A DNA stretch of 41,542 nucleotides from CAYVAP01 sp964343195 (lineage in GTDB: Bacteria > Bacteroidota > Bacteroidia > J057). Each line of letters begins with the position of its first letter. Positions within the stretch are counted from its first letter, which is position 1. The DNA is taken from assembly GCA_964343195.1 (NCBI GenBank), contig CAYFIR010000051.1, positions 1-41,542 on the forward strand, read 5' to 3'. The notes below the pieces were generated by a model. The model made no database searches. It was not told the DNA's origin and was given only the letters and a program-made list of their open reading frames with translations. A program made the position numbers and the translations under genes. Of the stretch, positions 14,999-23,663 are shown in pieces.

Positions 14999-17371
14999 TC
15001 AGCAACCGTCATGCTTCACTGCAACTACCTGCAGGTTGAACATCTCAGGAGCGATGGTAGAGATCACTTCGCTGAAATCAACTGGAGTTTCCTGGTCGTC
15101 GGCCTCCAAAGCGGCTTCTTCTACAGGCATCTCGATGGTCTGCTCCACGGGAACAGGTTGCTCAAGCGTAGCGGTGGTAGCTGGCTCACGCAGAGTAGGC
15201 GCAATGACCAGGGCTACGACAGACATCAGCTTCAGCAGGATGTTCAGAGAAGGTCCAGAAGTATCCTTGAAGGGGTCCCCAACGGTATCCCCTACTACGG
15301 CAGCCTTGTGAGGCTCAGAACCTTTGTAGTATTTCTCACCGTTGATGTCAACGCCTTCTTCGAACATTTTCTTGGCATTGTCCCAGGCACCACCAGCGTT
15401 GGACTGGAAGATCGCCATCAGTACACCCGCAGCCGTTACACCGGCCAGCAGACCGCCCAGGGTCTCAGCGCCAAAGATGAATCCAACCAATACGGGAGCC
15501 AAAATGGCCAGTAGACCGGGTAGAACCATTTCCTTAATGGAAGCAGCTGTGGAGATCTCCACACACTTGGCGTACTCGGCTTTTCCGTCTGCTTTGCGGA
15601 AAATAGCCATATCTTCAGCCGTGGCGTTTTCCAGGTCAGCGTCGTACTTACGCATGATTTCCAGGGCATTCTTCAGCTCAGGAATAGAAGCAAACTGACG
15701 ACGTACTTCCTGGATCATGGCCATTGCTGCACGTCCTACCGCGTTCATGGCCATAGCCGAAAATACAAATGGTAGCATGGCACCGACCAGCAGACCGGCC
15801 ATCACATTAGGATTAGCGATGTCGATGGTCTTGATACCTGCCTGCTGCATAAAGGCTGCAAACAGCGCAAGGGCTGTCAAGGCAGCAGAAGCAATCGCGA
15901 ATCCTTTACCAATGGCAGCAGTGGTGTTCCCTACGGCGTCCAGTTTGTCGGTACGCTTGCGTACTTCAGGCTCTAGCTCAGACATTTCGGCGATACCACC
16001 AGCGTTGTCAGAGATAGGACCGTATGCGTCAACGGCAAGTTGGATACCTGTGTTGGCCAGCATACCTACCGCTGCGATGGCGATACCGTACAGACCAGCC
16101 TGACCGTATGAAATCAGGATAGCAGCTGCAATCAGCAGGATGGGAACAGCGGTGGACATCATGCCCACACCCAGCCCTGCAATGATATTGGTTGCTGAAC
16201 CAGTCAGGGACTGAGTTACAATTCCTTTAACTGGCTTGGTGCCAGTTCCAGTATAGTATTCGGTGATCCAACCTACACCCAGACCAGCCACCAGACCGGC
16301 GATTACGGCTAGGAAAACACCAAGAGAGGTATATTCAGTTCCGTTGAAAGTCCACTCGGCGGGTAGCATCCAGTTGATGATCAGGTAGGCAGCAACCAGC
16401 ATCAGGCCAGAGGAAACATATTCACCCATGTTCAGGGCCTTCTGTGGGTCTCCACCTTCTTTCACACGTACGAAGAAGGTACCGATGATGGACATGATGA
16501 TACCTGTCGCGGCAAGTACCAGTGGAAGCATTACAGCGCTCAGTCCACCAAGTGGAGTCGCGTCAAATGCGCCAAGTCCCAGGAATGCTCCACCCAGTAC
16601 CATGGTACCGATGATGGATCCTACGTAAGATTCAAACAGGTCAGCTCCCATACCAGCTACGTCCCCAACGTTGTCTCCTACGTTGTCAGCGATGGTAGCA
16701 GGGTTCAGAGGGTGGTCTTCTGGAATACCCGCTTCAACTTTACCTACGAGGTCAGCTCCGACATCGGCGGCTTTGGTGTAGATACCTCCACCCACACGAG
16801 CAAACAGTGCGATAGAAGAGGCTCCCAGAGAAAAGCCAGAGATTACGTTGAGCATCATATTGAGCTCCATGGCTTCCATAGCAGCGCCATCGCCTCCAAA
16901 GTCAAGTGCCTTGTACACGATAAAGAGCAAGCCAAGACCCAAAACGCCCAGGCCCACAACGCCCATTCCCATTACAGACCCACCGGCAAAAGCTACTCCG
17001 AGGCCCTTGCCCAGAGACTCACGAGCTGCATTGGTGGTACGCACATTGGCTTTGGTAGCTACACGCATCCCAATAAATCCAGCCAAAGCGGAGCAGATTG
17101 CTCCGATGATAAAGGAAATGCCTACCCAGAAATTGGAGTCGGCTTCGGTTTCTCCTTTAATAAAGAGCAGGATCGCCACAGCTACTACAAAAATAGCGAG
17201 TACGCGGTACTCAGCCTTCAGAAAGGCCATCGCGCCGTCTGCGATGTTCTTGGCGATGCCGGCCATCTTGTCGTCGCCTACGGCCTGCTTGCTGACCCAA
17301 TTGGATCTAACAAATGTAAATAGCAGGGCAATGACACCTGCTACTGGTAAAATGTAAATAATACTATCCAT
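14999..17371 (-). CDS. hppA: Membrane-bound ion-translocating pyrophosphatase with a C-terminal extension
   Basis: The enzyme couples hydrolysis of pyrophosphate to H+ or Na+ transport across the cytoplasmic membrane. From ATG 17371 it has 790 residues and about 16 membrane spans. The pyrophosphate-binding signature DVGADLVGKVE is at 203-213, with DNVGDNVGDVAGMGADLFESY after it and GDTVGDPFKDTSGPS near 694-708. The segment GNTTAAIGKG (481-490) has Ala at the position that is Lys in potassium-independent enzymes, so a K+-dependent enzyme is expected. Na+ versus H+ cannot be decided here. After the usual end (LKLMSVVALVIAP) comes an extra tail of about 65 residues, rich in Pro, Glu and Thr and ending DGC. 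A start at 17470 was rejected because the promoter lies at 17417-17447. Confidence 0.95.
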   Translation of the reverse strand: MDSIIYILPVAGVIALLFTFVRSNWVSKQAVGDDKMAGIAKNIADGAMAFLKAEYRVLAIFVVAVAILLFIKGETEADSNFWVGISFIIGAICSALAGFIGMRVATKANVRTTNAARESLGKGLGVAFAGGSVMGMGVVGLGVLGLGLLFIVYKALDFGGDGAAMEAMELNMMLNVISGFSLGASSIALFARVGGGIYTKAADVGADLVGKVEAGIPEDHPLNPATIADNVGDNVGDVAGMGADLFESYVGSIIGTMVLGGAFLGLGAFDATPLGGLSAVMLPLVLAATGIIMSIIGTFFVRVKEGGDPQKALNMGEYVSSGLMLVAAYLIINWMLPAEWTFNGTEYTSLGVFLAVIAGLVAGLGVGWITEYYTGTGTKPVKGIVTQSLTGSATNIIAGLGVGMMSTAVPILLIAAAILISYGQAGLYGIAIAAVGMLANTGIQLAVDAYGPISDNAGGIAEMSELEPEVRKRTDKLDAVGNTTAAIGKGFAIASAALTALALFAAFMQQAGIKTIDIANPNVMAGLLVGAMLPFVFSAMAMNAVGRAAMAMIQEVRRQFASIPELKNALEIMRKYDADLENATAEDMAIFRKADGKAEYAKCVEISTAASIKEMVLPGLLAILAPVLVGFIFGAETLGGLLAGVTAAGVLMAIFQSNAGGAWDNAKKMFEEGVDINGEKYYKGSEPHKAAVVGDTVGDPFKDTSGPSLNILLKLMSVVALVIAPTLREPATTATLEQPVPVEQTIEMPVEEAALEADDQETPVDFSEVISTIAPEMFNLQVVAVKHDGC

Positions 17372-17416
17372 CTGCCTTATGTTTTGGTAGTGGTTAACGT
17401 AGTCATATGAACGGGG

Positions 17417-17447
17417 CAAAATTAGGCCTCCACGCGCAATATGCAAA
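17417..17447 (-). promoter_or_regulatory. Bacteroidota promoter of hppA
   Basis: On the minus strand a TTTG (17444-17447) is followed after exactly 19 bp by TAATTTTG (17417-17424), a full match to the TTTG-N19-TAnnTTTG consensus. Transcription should begin about 40 nt before ATG 17371, which decides the start codon. Confidence 0.8.
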
Positions 17448-17551
17448 CAAAAACCTGCAATTCCTGCCAAGTATGGAAATATCTATATACTTGCACCCTT
17501 CACAATACATAACCCTCTGATAGTCAACCATTCAATAGTTTTACCAAAAGC

Positions 17552-17585
17552 GAAGGGAAGAGCGGTTTTGACCGTCCTCCCCTTC
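17552..17585 (-). terminator. Likely terminator of the small secreted protein gene
   Basis: GAAGGG (17552-17557) pairs with CCCTTC (17580-17585) and the stem continues with two mismatches to GCGGT/ACCGT around a TTTG loop. On the minus strand it is followed by CTTTT. It lies 27 bp beyond the stop at 17612. Confidence 0.55.
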
Positions 17586-17611
17586 ATCCATTTTGGGTTT
17601 TGGGAATTTCA

Positions 17612-18274
17612 TCAACGCCCAACTGCCCCAAATCGATACTTTATCCCGAAGCGGGCTTCGAGCTGCGAGTGATAGGAGATCGTACTGACCCCCATGTCAT
17701 TTTCCCAGGACAACCGAGACCTAAGCCAGGATTCGCCATACAGGCCTAGCTGCTCATCAAACCAGATCGTTACCCCACCATATACATTTAGCAGCCCCGC
17801 CCAATCCTGCGAAATTTCCCGCTCACGGGTAGGCATGTCCTGGATATTGCCCTCGGGCCAGCGATCTGTTATCACGTTGCGCCACATATGCTCAACTCCT
17901 ATTTCGCCTCCTCCTGACAGCGAAACCCGCTCCGACAACCAGGAACGCCCTTCCAGCCCATAGGCCAGGCTCAGCCGATATACATGTCCAGAGTCCTGAT
18001 ACAGCCCCAGGCTGTCCGTAGGGTAGTAAACCCCAGGAAAATACCGCCAGGCAAAAAAATCTGCGCTAGTTCGGTGATACAGTCGAGGTTTCTTGCCTTT
18101 CACCAATCCGCCCAGGTGCCAGCCTGCATATTCACTTCCCACAAGAAAAGGCAGAGTTTGCCCTGCTTCGAGTTCGTACCTAAAAACCGGGATGGAATCG
18201 GTTTCGGTCTGTGCCCTCAATACCATGGGGGAGAGCATCACGATTAGCAACAACCAGAAAAATCTTTGCCTCAT
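17612..18274 (-). CDS. Secreted protein of unknown function, probable small outer-membrane beta-barrel
   Basis: The 220 residues begin with a clear signal peptide (FFWLLLIVMLSPMVLRAQ). The rest alternates short amphipathic strands with polar turns: YRLSLAYGLEGRSW, VSLSGGGEIGVEHMW, LNVYGGVTIWF, LGLYGESWLRSRLSW and SQLEARFGIKYRFG. The last strand ends in an aromatic (RFG) four residues from the C-terminus, as in many outer-membrane barrels, although the true last residue is Arg. No named family was recognised. It is divergent from the polysaccharide utilisation locus, which leaves open whether it is connected with it. Confidence 0.75.
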   Translation of the reverse strand: MRQRFFWLLLIVMLSPMVLRAQTETDSIPVFRYELEAGQTLPFLVGSEYAGWHLGGLVKGKKPRLYHRTSADFFAWRYFPGVYYPTDSLGLYQDSGHVYRLSLAYGLEGRSWLSERVSLSGGGEIGVEHMWRNVITDRWPEGNIQDMPTREREISQDWAGLLNVYGGVTIWFDEQLGLYGESWLRSRLSWENDMGVSTISYHSQLEARFGIKYRFGAVGR

Positions 18275-18371
18275 TATTTTTTCCCCAAAATGGCAGACTG
18301 CGAAATGTCATGGTATTCAAAAAAAAATCTCTTCAAAATAGCCCCATATATAAAAACTGCTATTCGTGAGG

Positions 18372-18402
18372 TTTGCCTATCCAACAATAGAATCTTAGAT
18401 TG
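18372..18402 (+). promoter_or_regulatory. Candidate promoter of the polysaccharide utilisation locus
   Basis: TTTG at 18372-18375 is followed after exactly 19 bp by TTAGATTG (18395-18402), which matches four of the six fixed positions of TAnnTTTG. The start would be about 43 nt before the first ATG. Spacing is right but the -7 element is weak, as expected for a regulated promoter. Confidence 0.35.
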
Positions 18403-18409
18403 ACTAGAA

Positions 18410-18435
18410 TTGGTAAGTTCTTTTCACATTACCAA
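18410..18435 (+). promoter_or_regulatory. Inverted repeat in the leader of the polysaccharide utilisation locus
   Basis: TTGGTAA (18410-18416) and TTACCAA (18429-18435) form a perfect 7-bp inverted repeat with a 12-nt spacer, just downstream of the candidate transcription start and 16 bp before the first ATG. It could be an operator for a dimeric regulator or a hairpin in the mRNA leader. No regulator gene is nearby. Confidence 0.4.
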
Positions 18436-18451
18436 AACCTACTACTACAAA

Positions 18452-20854
18452 ATGAACACCCTCAGATACATCTGGGTGTGGATTCTTGTATCCACATCCT
18501 ATATCTCCCTCGCCCAGAATGCGACTTTTTTTGATGATAGCCAGCAAAATGGATACTACGACTCTGGCCTTGCCTTCAAAGGAGGGGGAAGTTCACTGGC
18601 TCAGGCTGGCCCTAGCGGAGATAAAATACCCACCACCTCCAGCGAGGCATATGCTGGGGCAAATGCCCTCCAACTAACCTGGACATCCGTAAACGGAGGG
18701 AACTGGGATGCCCTCATCATAGCGCCTGGATTTCCCTTTCAAAACATTTCCAATGCCGATTACCTGAGCATGTGGGTCTTCAGCCCTGACGGAATTGTTT
18801 CTGCCGATCTCCCTGATTTATACTTCGAAGGGGCGCCCGGAACGACCAAGTCAACCCGATTCCCACTCGGTAACTTCTCAAATGATATTCCTGCCAACAG
18901 CTGGACCCAGATACTGGTCCCGCTCGATACCTATTTCGATGATCCCAACCAGACCAGTATCCAGTTTAATCAGGTCAAAGCTGTGATCCTGGGGCAGAAC
19001 CAGGCCGATGGAGTAGCCCATACGCTGCTGGTGGACGAAGTAAAAACCCTCACCGAAGCCCAGGTCAACGACCCAGTACAGGCCCCTTCAGGGCTGATGG
19101 CCGTGGGGTATGAACAACACATTGAGCTATCCTGGTCTCCTACGGACGATCCAGCACGGGCAACCTACCACTTGTATCGCTCTGAGGATGGTGGGCAAAA
19201 TTTCGCTCTGAGACGCTCCATTTCGCCATCAGACAGCCTCTTCATCGACTGGATAGGCCCGGATGACAATGTCAGCTACCAATACCAATTGGTGGCCGTA
19301 AATGGTGGCGGGACAGAGTCCTCCCCTACCGCGTCTGTAACCGCAGCGACCCGCAGCCTGACCGACGACGAATGGCTCGACATGGTACAACGCTACACCT
19401 TTCGCTACTTCTGGGACTTTGCTCACCCTGTTTCAGGACTAGCCCGTGAACGAAACACCTCCGATGAAACCGTGACCATAGGAGGCTCAGGCTTCGGCGT
19501 TATGGCCATCCTGGTCGGCATCGAACGAGGGTTCATCACCTATGAGGAAGGTCGGGAAAGGGTCATGAAGATCGCTTCATTTTTGAGAACAGCAGATCGC
19601 TTTCACGGGGTGTGGCCCCATTGGATGAATGGCACAACGGGCGTAACCATCCCCTTTAGTCAGTATGATGACGGCGGCGACCTGGTAGAAACATCCTTTA
19701 TGATCCAGGGATTGCTGACGGCCCGACAGTATTTTGACCAGCCTGGAGACTCCACTCTCCGGGACCTGCTGACAGAACTCTGGGAAGAAGTTGAATGGAA
19801 CTGGTACCGCAAACAGGTCCAACGGGTCTTGTATTGGCACTGGTCGCCAAACTTCGGCTGGCAGATCAATTTTGAGCTGCGCGGCCACAACGAAACCCAC
19901 ATCGCTTATTTGCTCGCCATCGCATCTCCTACGCATGGCATTCCAGCCAGCCTCTACCACGATGGCTGGGCCGGAGGCAACTACACCAATGGTAACACCT
20001 ACTATGGGTGGTCCCTACCACTTGGATCGGATTATGGGGGACCCCTGTTTTTTGCCCATTACTCCTACCTCGGATTTGATCCACGAAACAAGCGGGACGA
20101 CTATGCCCATTACTTCGTCCAGAATCGCAACCACACCCTCATCAATCGGGCATGGTGCATCGACAATCCACGTGGCCATCTCGGCTACGGCCCTCAGGTT
20201 TGGGGGCTGACAGCCAGCGACAACCCATTTGGCTACCTGGCCCATGAACCGGGTGGCAACCGCGACAATGGCACCATTACCCCGACCGCCGCACTGGGGT
20301 CCATGCCCTACACGCCAGAAAATTCGATGGCGACCATGAAGAATTTCTACCGCAGCTATGGTGAAAGGCTTTGGGGGCCAATGGGTTTTTATGATGCGTT
20401 TAACCTGACCGAAGACTGGTTTGCTACCTCCTACCTCGCCATCGACCAGGGCCCCATTGTCATCATGCTGGAAAACTACCGTACAGGACTACTCTGGGAC
20501 AACTTCATGGCCAATCCTGAGATTCAGCCTATGATGGACGCCATCGGCATGACCATAGATTCCACCGCTGCTTCTGTCGCTGGTGCCAGCATCCCGGGTA
20601 TCCGCATTTTTCCAAATCCTGTTCAGGGAGAAATATTCGTGGAATGGCCTCACCAGCACCCTACTGAGCTGAAGTGGGAGATCATGAGCCTTAGTGGAGA
20701 AATCGCCTCATCAGGCCAATCCCCCTACACTCCCTCAGGCCTTTACCCAATTTCAACCCGGGACCTACCCTCTGGAATATACCTGTTGCAAGTGCAAGTC
20801 CAGGGTAAGGACCAGGTTCACCGACAAAAGATTTTTATTCATTCCAATCCATAA
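18452..20854 (+). CDS. T9SS-exported GH144-type endoglucanase with N-terminal binding module
   Basis: The 800-residue product starts with a signal peptide (residues 1-22). A beta-sandwich binding-like module follows (about 23-200). A fibronectin type III domain (about 209-302) leads to a glycoamylase/GH144 domain (about 303-695) opening with RYTFRYFWDFAHP. A T9SS sorting domain ends it (IRIFPNP to the C-terminus). In the catalytic domain, YDDGGDLVETSF supplies two Asp and one Glu with D-x3-D-x2-E spacing, which I recall from the characterised Chitinophaga endo-beta-1,2-glucanase. ATG 18452 is preferred to 18410 because it begins the signal peptide. As first gene of the locus, placed on the cell surface, it should make the initial cuts in the polymer. 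The beta-1,2 linkage is an inference from family and neighbours. Confidence 0.88.
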   Translation: MNTLRYIWVWILVSTSYISLAQNATFFDDSQQNGYYDSGLAFKGGGSSLAQAGPSGDKIPTTSSEAYAGANALQLTWTSVNGGNWDALIIAPGFPFQNISNADYLSMWVFSPDGIVSADLPDLYFEGAPGTTKSTRFPLGNFSNDIPANSWTQILVPLDTYFDDPNQTSIQFNQVKAVILGQNQADGVAHTLLVDEVKTLTEAQVNDPVQAPSGLMAVGYEQHIELSWSPTDDPARATYHLYRSEDGGQNFALRRSISPSDSLFIDWIGPDDNVSYQYQLVAVNGGGTESSPTASVTAATRSLTDDEWLDMVQRYTFRYFWDFAHPVSGLARERNTSDETVTIGGSGFGVMAILVGIERGFITYEEGRERVMKIASFLRTADRFHGVWPHWMNGTTGVTIPFSQYDDGGDLVETSFMIQGLLTARQYFDQPGDSTLRDLLTELWEEVEWNWYRKQVQRVLYWHWSPNFGWQINFELRGHNETHIAYLLAIASPTHGIPASLYHDGWAGGNYTNGNTYYGWSLPLGSDYGGPLFFAHYSYLGFDPRNKRDDYAHYFVQNRNHTLINRAWCIDNPRGHLGYGPQVWGLTASDNPFGYLAHEPGGNRDNGTITPTAALGSMPYTPENSMATMKNFYRSYGERLWGPMGFYDAFNLTEDWFATSYLAIDQGPIVIMLENYRTGLLWDNFMANPEIQPMMDAIGMTIDSTAASVAGASIPGIRIFPNPVQGEIFVEWPHQHPTELKWEIMSLSGEIASSGQSPYTPSGLYPISTRDLPSGIYLLQVQVQGKDQVHRQKIFIHSNP

Positions 20855-20874
20855 CCTTTAACCGTTTTTACAAC

Positions 20875-23580
20875 ATGCAAAAACTACTACTATGGGCAAT
20901 GGTGATGATCTCAGTCCTGGCTATCCAGGGGCAGGTCGTCATCGAGGACTTCGAAGCCGGAGCCGCCCAAAGCTGGAATGCCCTTAACGGAACCTATGGC
21001 GGGGTAGTCGCCAACCCTGACTCCAACTTTGTAAACAACTCTGACAGCGTTGGAGCCTATACGAAGTCGGGTTCACACAGCTACAGCCTTTTCCTCACTG
21101 AACTGGCCGCTCCACTGGATATATCGACCAACAACCAGATTTCGATTCAGGTTTATTCACCGGTTGCGACGGCCTTTATCCTAAAACTGGAGGGTCCGGG
21201 GCAGGCCATCGAAGCGACAGCCAACATCGCCAACATCAATGTCTGGCAGGAGTACACGTTTGACTTTAGCGGTGCGTCTGCACTGGACAGCCTTAACAAA
21301 ATCATCCTGTTTTTTGATCCAGGAGAGGAGACCAGCGATGATACCTACCTGTTTGATAACCTGGTAGCCAATCCTGCGGGACCATGCGCTGGCACTATGG
21401 CAGATCCGCTGATAATCGACGACTTTGAGTGTCAGCGAAATGCAACTTATGGCGCTGGATGGGATGCTATTTCCTCTATTGCCAACCCTGACCCAACTGG
21501 CATCAATACCAGTAGCAGCGTAGGTCGTTATGAAGAACCTGCCGGACCATGGACTGCCCTCGTAGTAGATTACCGCAACTCCATAGACCTGAGCACCTAC
21601 AACACCATCAAAGCCAAGGTATGGGCCCCAAAAACCGGTCAAATCCTGTTCAAACTGGAAGGTGGAGCTTCCCCCGTCAAGGAAGTCTTTGTGGACGTTA
21701 CCGAGACCAATCAGTGGGTTGAATACTCCGCAGACTTTAGCAGTGAGATGAATGCCGATCACAAGAAACTCGCCATTTTCTTCAATGCAGGGGTAGAACC
21801 AGACTCGGGAGACGTCTATTATATCGACGACATTGTCTATGCAGAGACTCCCCAGGGCCTCGCACTGGAAGATTTTGAGCCGCAGAAGCTTAGCTGGGAA
21901 CCCCTGGACAACAATACTGCGCTGCATGGAACCTTTGCGGGAACCGTCTCTAACCCAGATAACACAGGAGTAAATACCAGCCCCAATGCGGGTCAGTACA
22001 CGAAGGGAACTGCAGCTTTTAGCACCCTTTCTTCCGCCTTGCCCGTTGGCTTTAGTTTGGCACAGTTCAGTCAGGTAAACCTGATGGTAAAACCACCCGC
22101 TAGTGCCACCTCCGTAGAGTTACAGTTGGTATCAGCAGTAGAAGGGGTAAAAACCCAAACGGCCAGCCTGGATGGTTCTGGAGACTGGCAGGAGCTGAAT
22201 TATGACTTCTCTGCCAACGCCAATATTACAGACTTTGAGAAGGTTAACATCCTGTTTGAGCCCGGAACGGCCAGTCAGGGTGAATCCTGGCTGTTTGACA
22301 ATCTGAGCCTTGGTAACAGCACAGTTGATCCCTGTGTGGATGTCGATCCCATCCCCAATATCCTGGATGACTTCGAATGTCAAAGAAACATCACGTATGG
22401 AGCAGGAGAGGATCAATTGAGTGTTATCCTCAATCCTGGCCCTACCCAGGTAAATGGCAGTGAGCGGGTAGGTGAATATGCGGACCCCAACGATGAATGG
22501 TCCGCCCTGGTGCTGGACTTTGGTGGCCCAATTGACCTGAGCGTGTTCAACCAGTTCCAGATCAAAATCTGGTCTGCGATCCAGGCTCCTTTGCTGTTCA
22601 AGCTGGAAGGCGGAGCATCGGCTCCTGTGGAGATCTCTGGCACTATCACCGAGACCAGCCAATGGGTGGAATACTCAGTGGACTTCAGTGGTGAAATTGG
22701 CACTGACCACACCCGATTGGCAGTGTTTTTCAATGCCGGAGTACAGCCCAGTGGCAATGACCTGTATTACATAGACGATCTGCAATGGGGGCGACTGCCT
22801 TATGACGGCTGTGTGGCCACTTTTGAAGACGCTGCGGGTACCATTAGTGATTGGCAGTATTTTGCTAATGGAGCTGGCGATGGAACCGAGTTCAGCGTAG
22901 TGGATAATCCCGATATTTCAGGCATCAACCAGAGTGATAAGGTCGGGACATTTTTCGAGGCATCTACTGGCGATCCCGCACACTTTGCCGGGATGTTTAC
23001 CCGTACTTTGGCTGCTCCGATAGCCCTGCCCAATGACAACAAGACCGTACGCATGAAGGTCTGGTCATCAGAGGAAGATACCATTGTATTCAAGCTGGAA
23101 CAGGGCCGTGATGGCGCCAATGGATCAGGGGACGTATTTGGAGATGTGACCACTACCCCCAACACCTGGACTGAGATCACCTTTGATTTCACAACAGCTG
23201 TTCCGGACGATGCCCTGTATGACCGCATCACCCTGATTCCTGGATTTGGTACCGTTCCCACCGCTGATAAGACCATCTATTTTGATGACATTGTCATTGG
23301 AGGTGCCGACTGTGCTACTACGGGAATTTTCCAGCCTGAAGTACTTCCTCAGCTGAATGTCTATCCCAATCCAGCCTCTACTGTGTTGAATATTGAAACC
23401 AGTAAGCCGATCTCTGAAGTTCGGATTTACAACGCCGTCGGTCAACTGGTAGCACAGCAGAACCTGCGCAACTCCCAGCAAACAGAGTTGAACATCAGCC
23501 ACCTGCAGCCAGGTATTTACTTCCTCCAGGCCTACGGTCCCCAAGGACAGCAGGCTCAGGGCAAGTTTATCAAGGAGTAA
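20875..23580 (+). CDS. T9SS-exported protein with five tandem jelly-roll-like modules, putative glycan-binding protein
   Basis: The 901 residues comprise a signal peptide (1-20), five modules of about 145-165 residues (about 21-166, 178-323, 328-480, 495-640, 645-812) and a T9SS sorting domain (823-901, VYPNP). Each module starts with a [V/I/L]xDFE-type strand and ends with a D-x-YYIDD or YLFDN strand. Modules 2 and 4 are nearly the same (DDFECQRN.TYGAG, FKLEGGAS, QWVEYS, FFNAGV.P). Modules 1 and 3 share YTK, DFS and LFDN features, giving an A-B-A-B-C order. No catalytic domain was recognised. The modules resemble the N-terminal module of the preceding enzyme, 20 bp upstream. A surface glycan-binding role, comparable to SusE/SusF-type proteins but built differently, is the best inference. 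Confidence 0.85.
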   Translation: MQKLLLWAMVMISVLAIQGQVVIEDFEAGAAQSWNALNGTYGGVVANPDSNFVNNSDSVGAYTKSGSHSYSLFLTELAAPLDISTNNQISIQVYSPVATAFILKLEGPGQAIEATANIANINVWQEYTFDFSGASALDSLNKIILFFDPGEETSDDTYLFDNLVANPAGPCAGTMADPLIIDDFECQRNATYGAGWDAISSIANPDPTGINTSSSVGRYEEPAGPWTALVVDYRNSIDLSTYNTIKAKVWAPKTGQILFKLEGGASPVKEVFVDVTETNQWVEYSADFSSEMNADHKKLAIFFNAGVEPDSGDVYYIDDIVYAETPQGLALEDFEPQKLSWEPLDNNTALHGTFAGTVSNPDNTGVNTSPNAGQYTKGTAAFSTLSSALPVGFSLAQFSQVNLMVKPPASATSVELQLVSAVEGVKTQTASLDGSGDWQELNYDFSANANITDFEKVNILFEPGTASQGESWLFDNLSLGNSTVDPCVDVDPIPNILDDFECQRNITYGAGEDQLSVILNPGPTQVNGSERVGEYADPNDEWSALVLDFGGPIDLSVFNQFQIKIWSAIQAPLLFKLEGGASAPVEISGTITETSQWVEYSVDFSGEIGTDHTRLAVFFNAGVQPSGNDLYYIDDLQWGRLPYDGCVATFEDAAGTISDWQYFANGAGDGTEFSVVDNPDISGINQSDKVGTFFEASTGDPAHFAGMFTRTLAAPIALPNDNKTVRMKVWSSEEDTIVFKLEQGRDGANGSGDVFGDVTTTPNTWTEITFDFTTAVPDDALYDRITLIPGFGTVPTADKTIYFDDIVIGGADCATTGIFQPEVLPQLNVYPNPASTVLNIETSKPISEVRIYNAVGQLVAQQNLRNSQQTELNISHLQPGIYFLQAYGPQGQQAQGKFIKE

Positions 23581-23604
23581 CCATTCCACTTATCAGGCTA
23601 TCTC

Positions 23605-23643
23605 AGGGGGGCTATAGGCCCCTCCTGGGGTAGCCCCATTTTT
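23605..23643 (+). terminator. Intra-operon terminator-like structure with alternative fold
   Basis: GGGGCTA (23608-23614) pairs with TAGCCCC (23631-23637), with CCCC-TCCT-GGGG (23619-23630) stacked inside, followed by ATTTTT. This is a good terminator. The left arm can instead form CAGGGGGGC-TATA-GGCCCCTCCTG (23604-23626), which excludes the terminator stem. It lies between the second and third gene of the locus. Confidence 0.6.
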
Positions 23644-23663
23644 CATGGCAAAACCCAGATAGC

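Noticed and set aside
17372..17470. Longer N-terminus for hppA from an ATG at 17470
   Set aside because: A full consensus promoter lies at 17417-17447 inside the extension, and the family starts with the MDSIIYILPVAG-type membrane helix.
21181..21927. Minus-strand frame of 248 codons opposite the five-module protein
   Set aside because: The plus-strand frame has signal peptide, repeats and sorting domain; the antisense frame mirrors the repetitive composition only.
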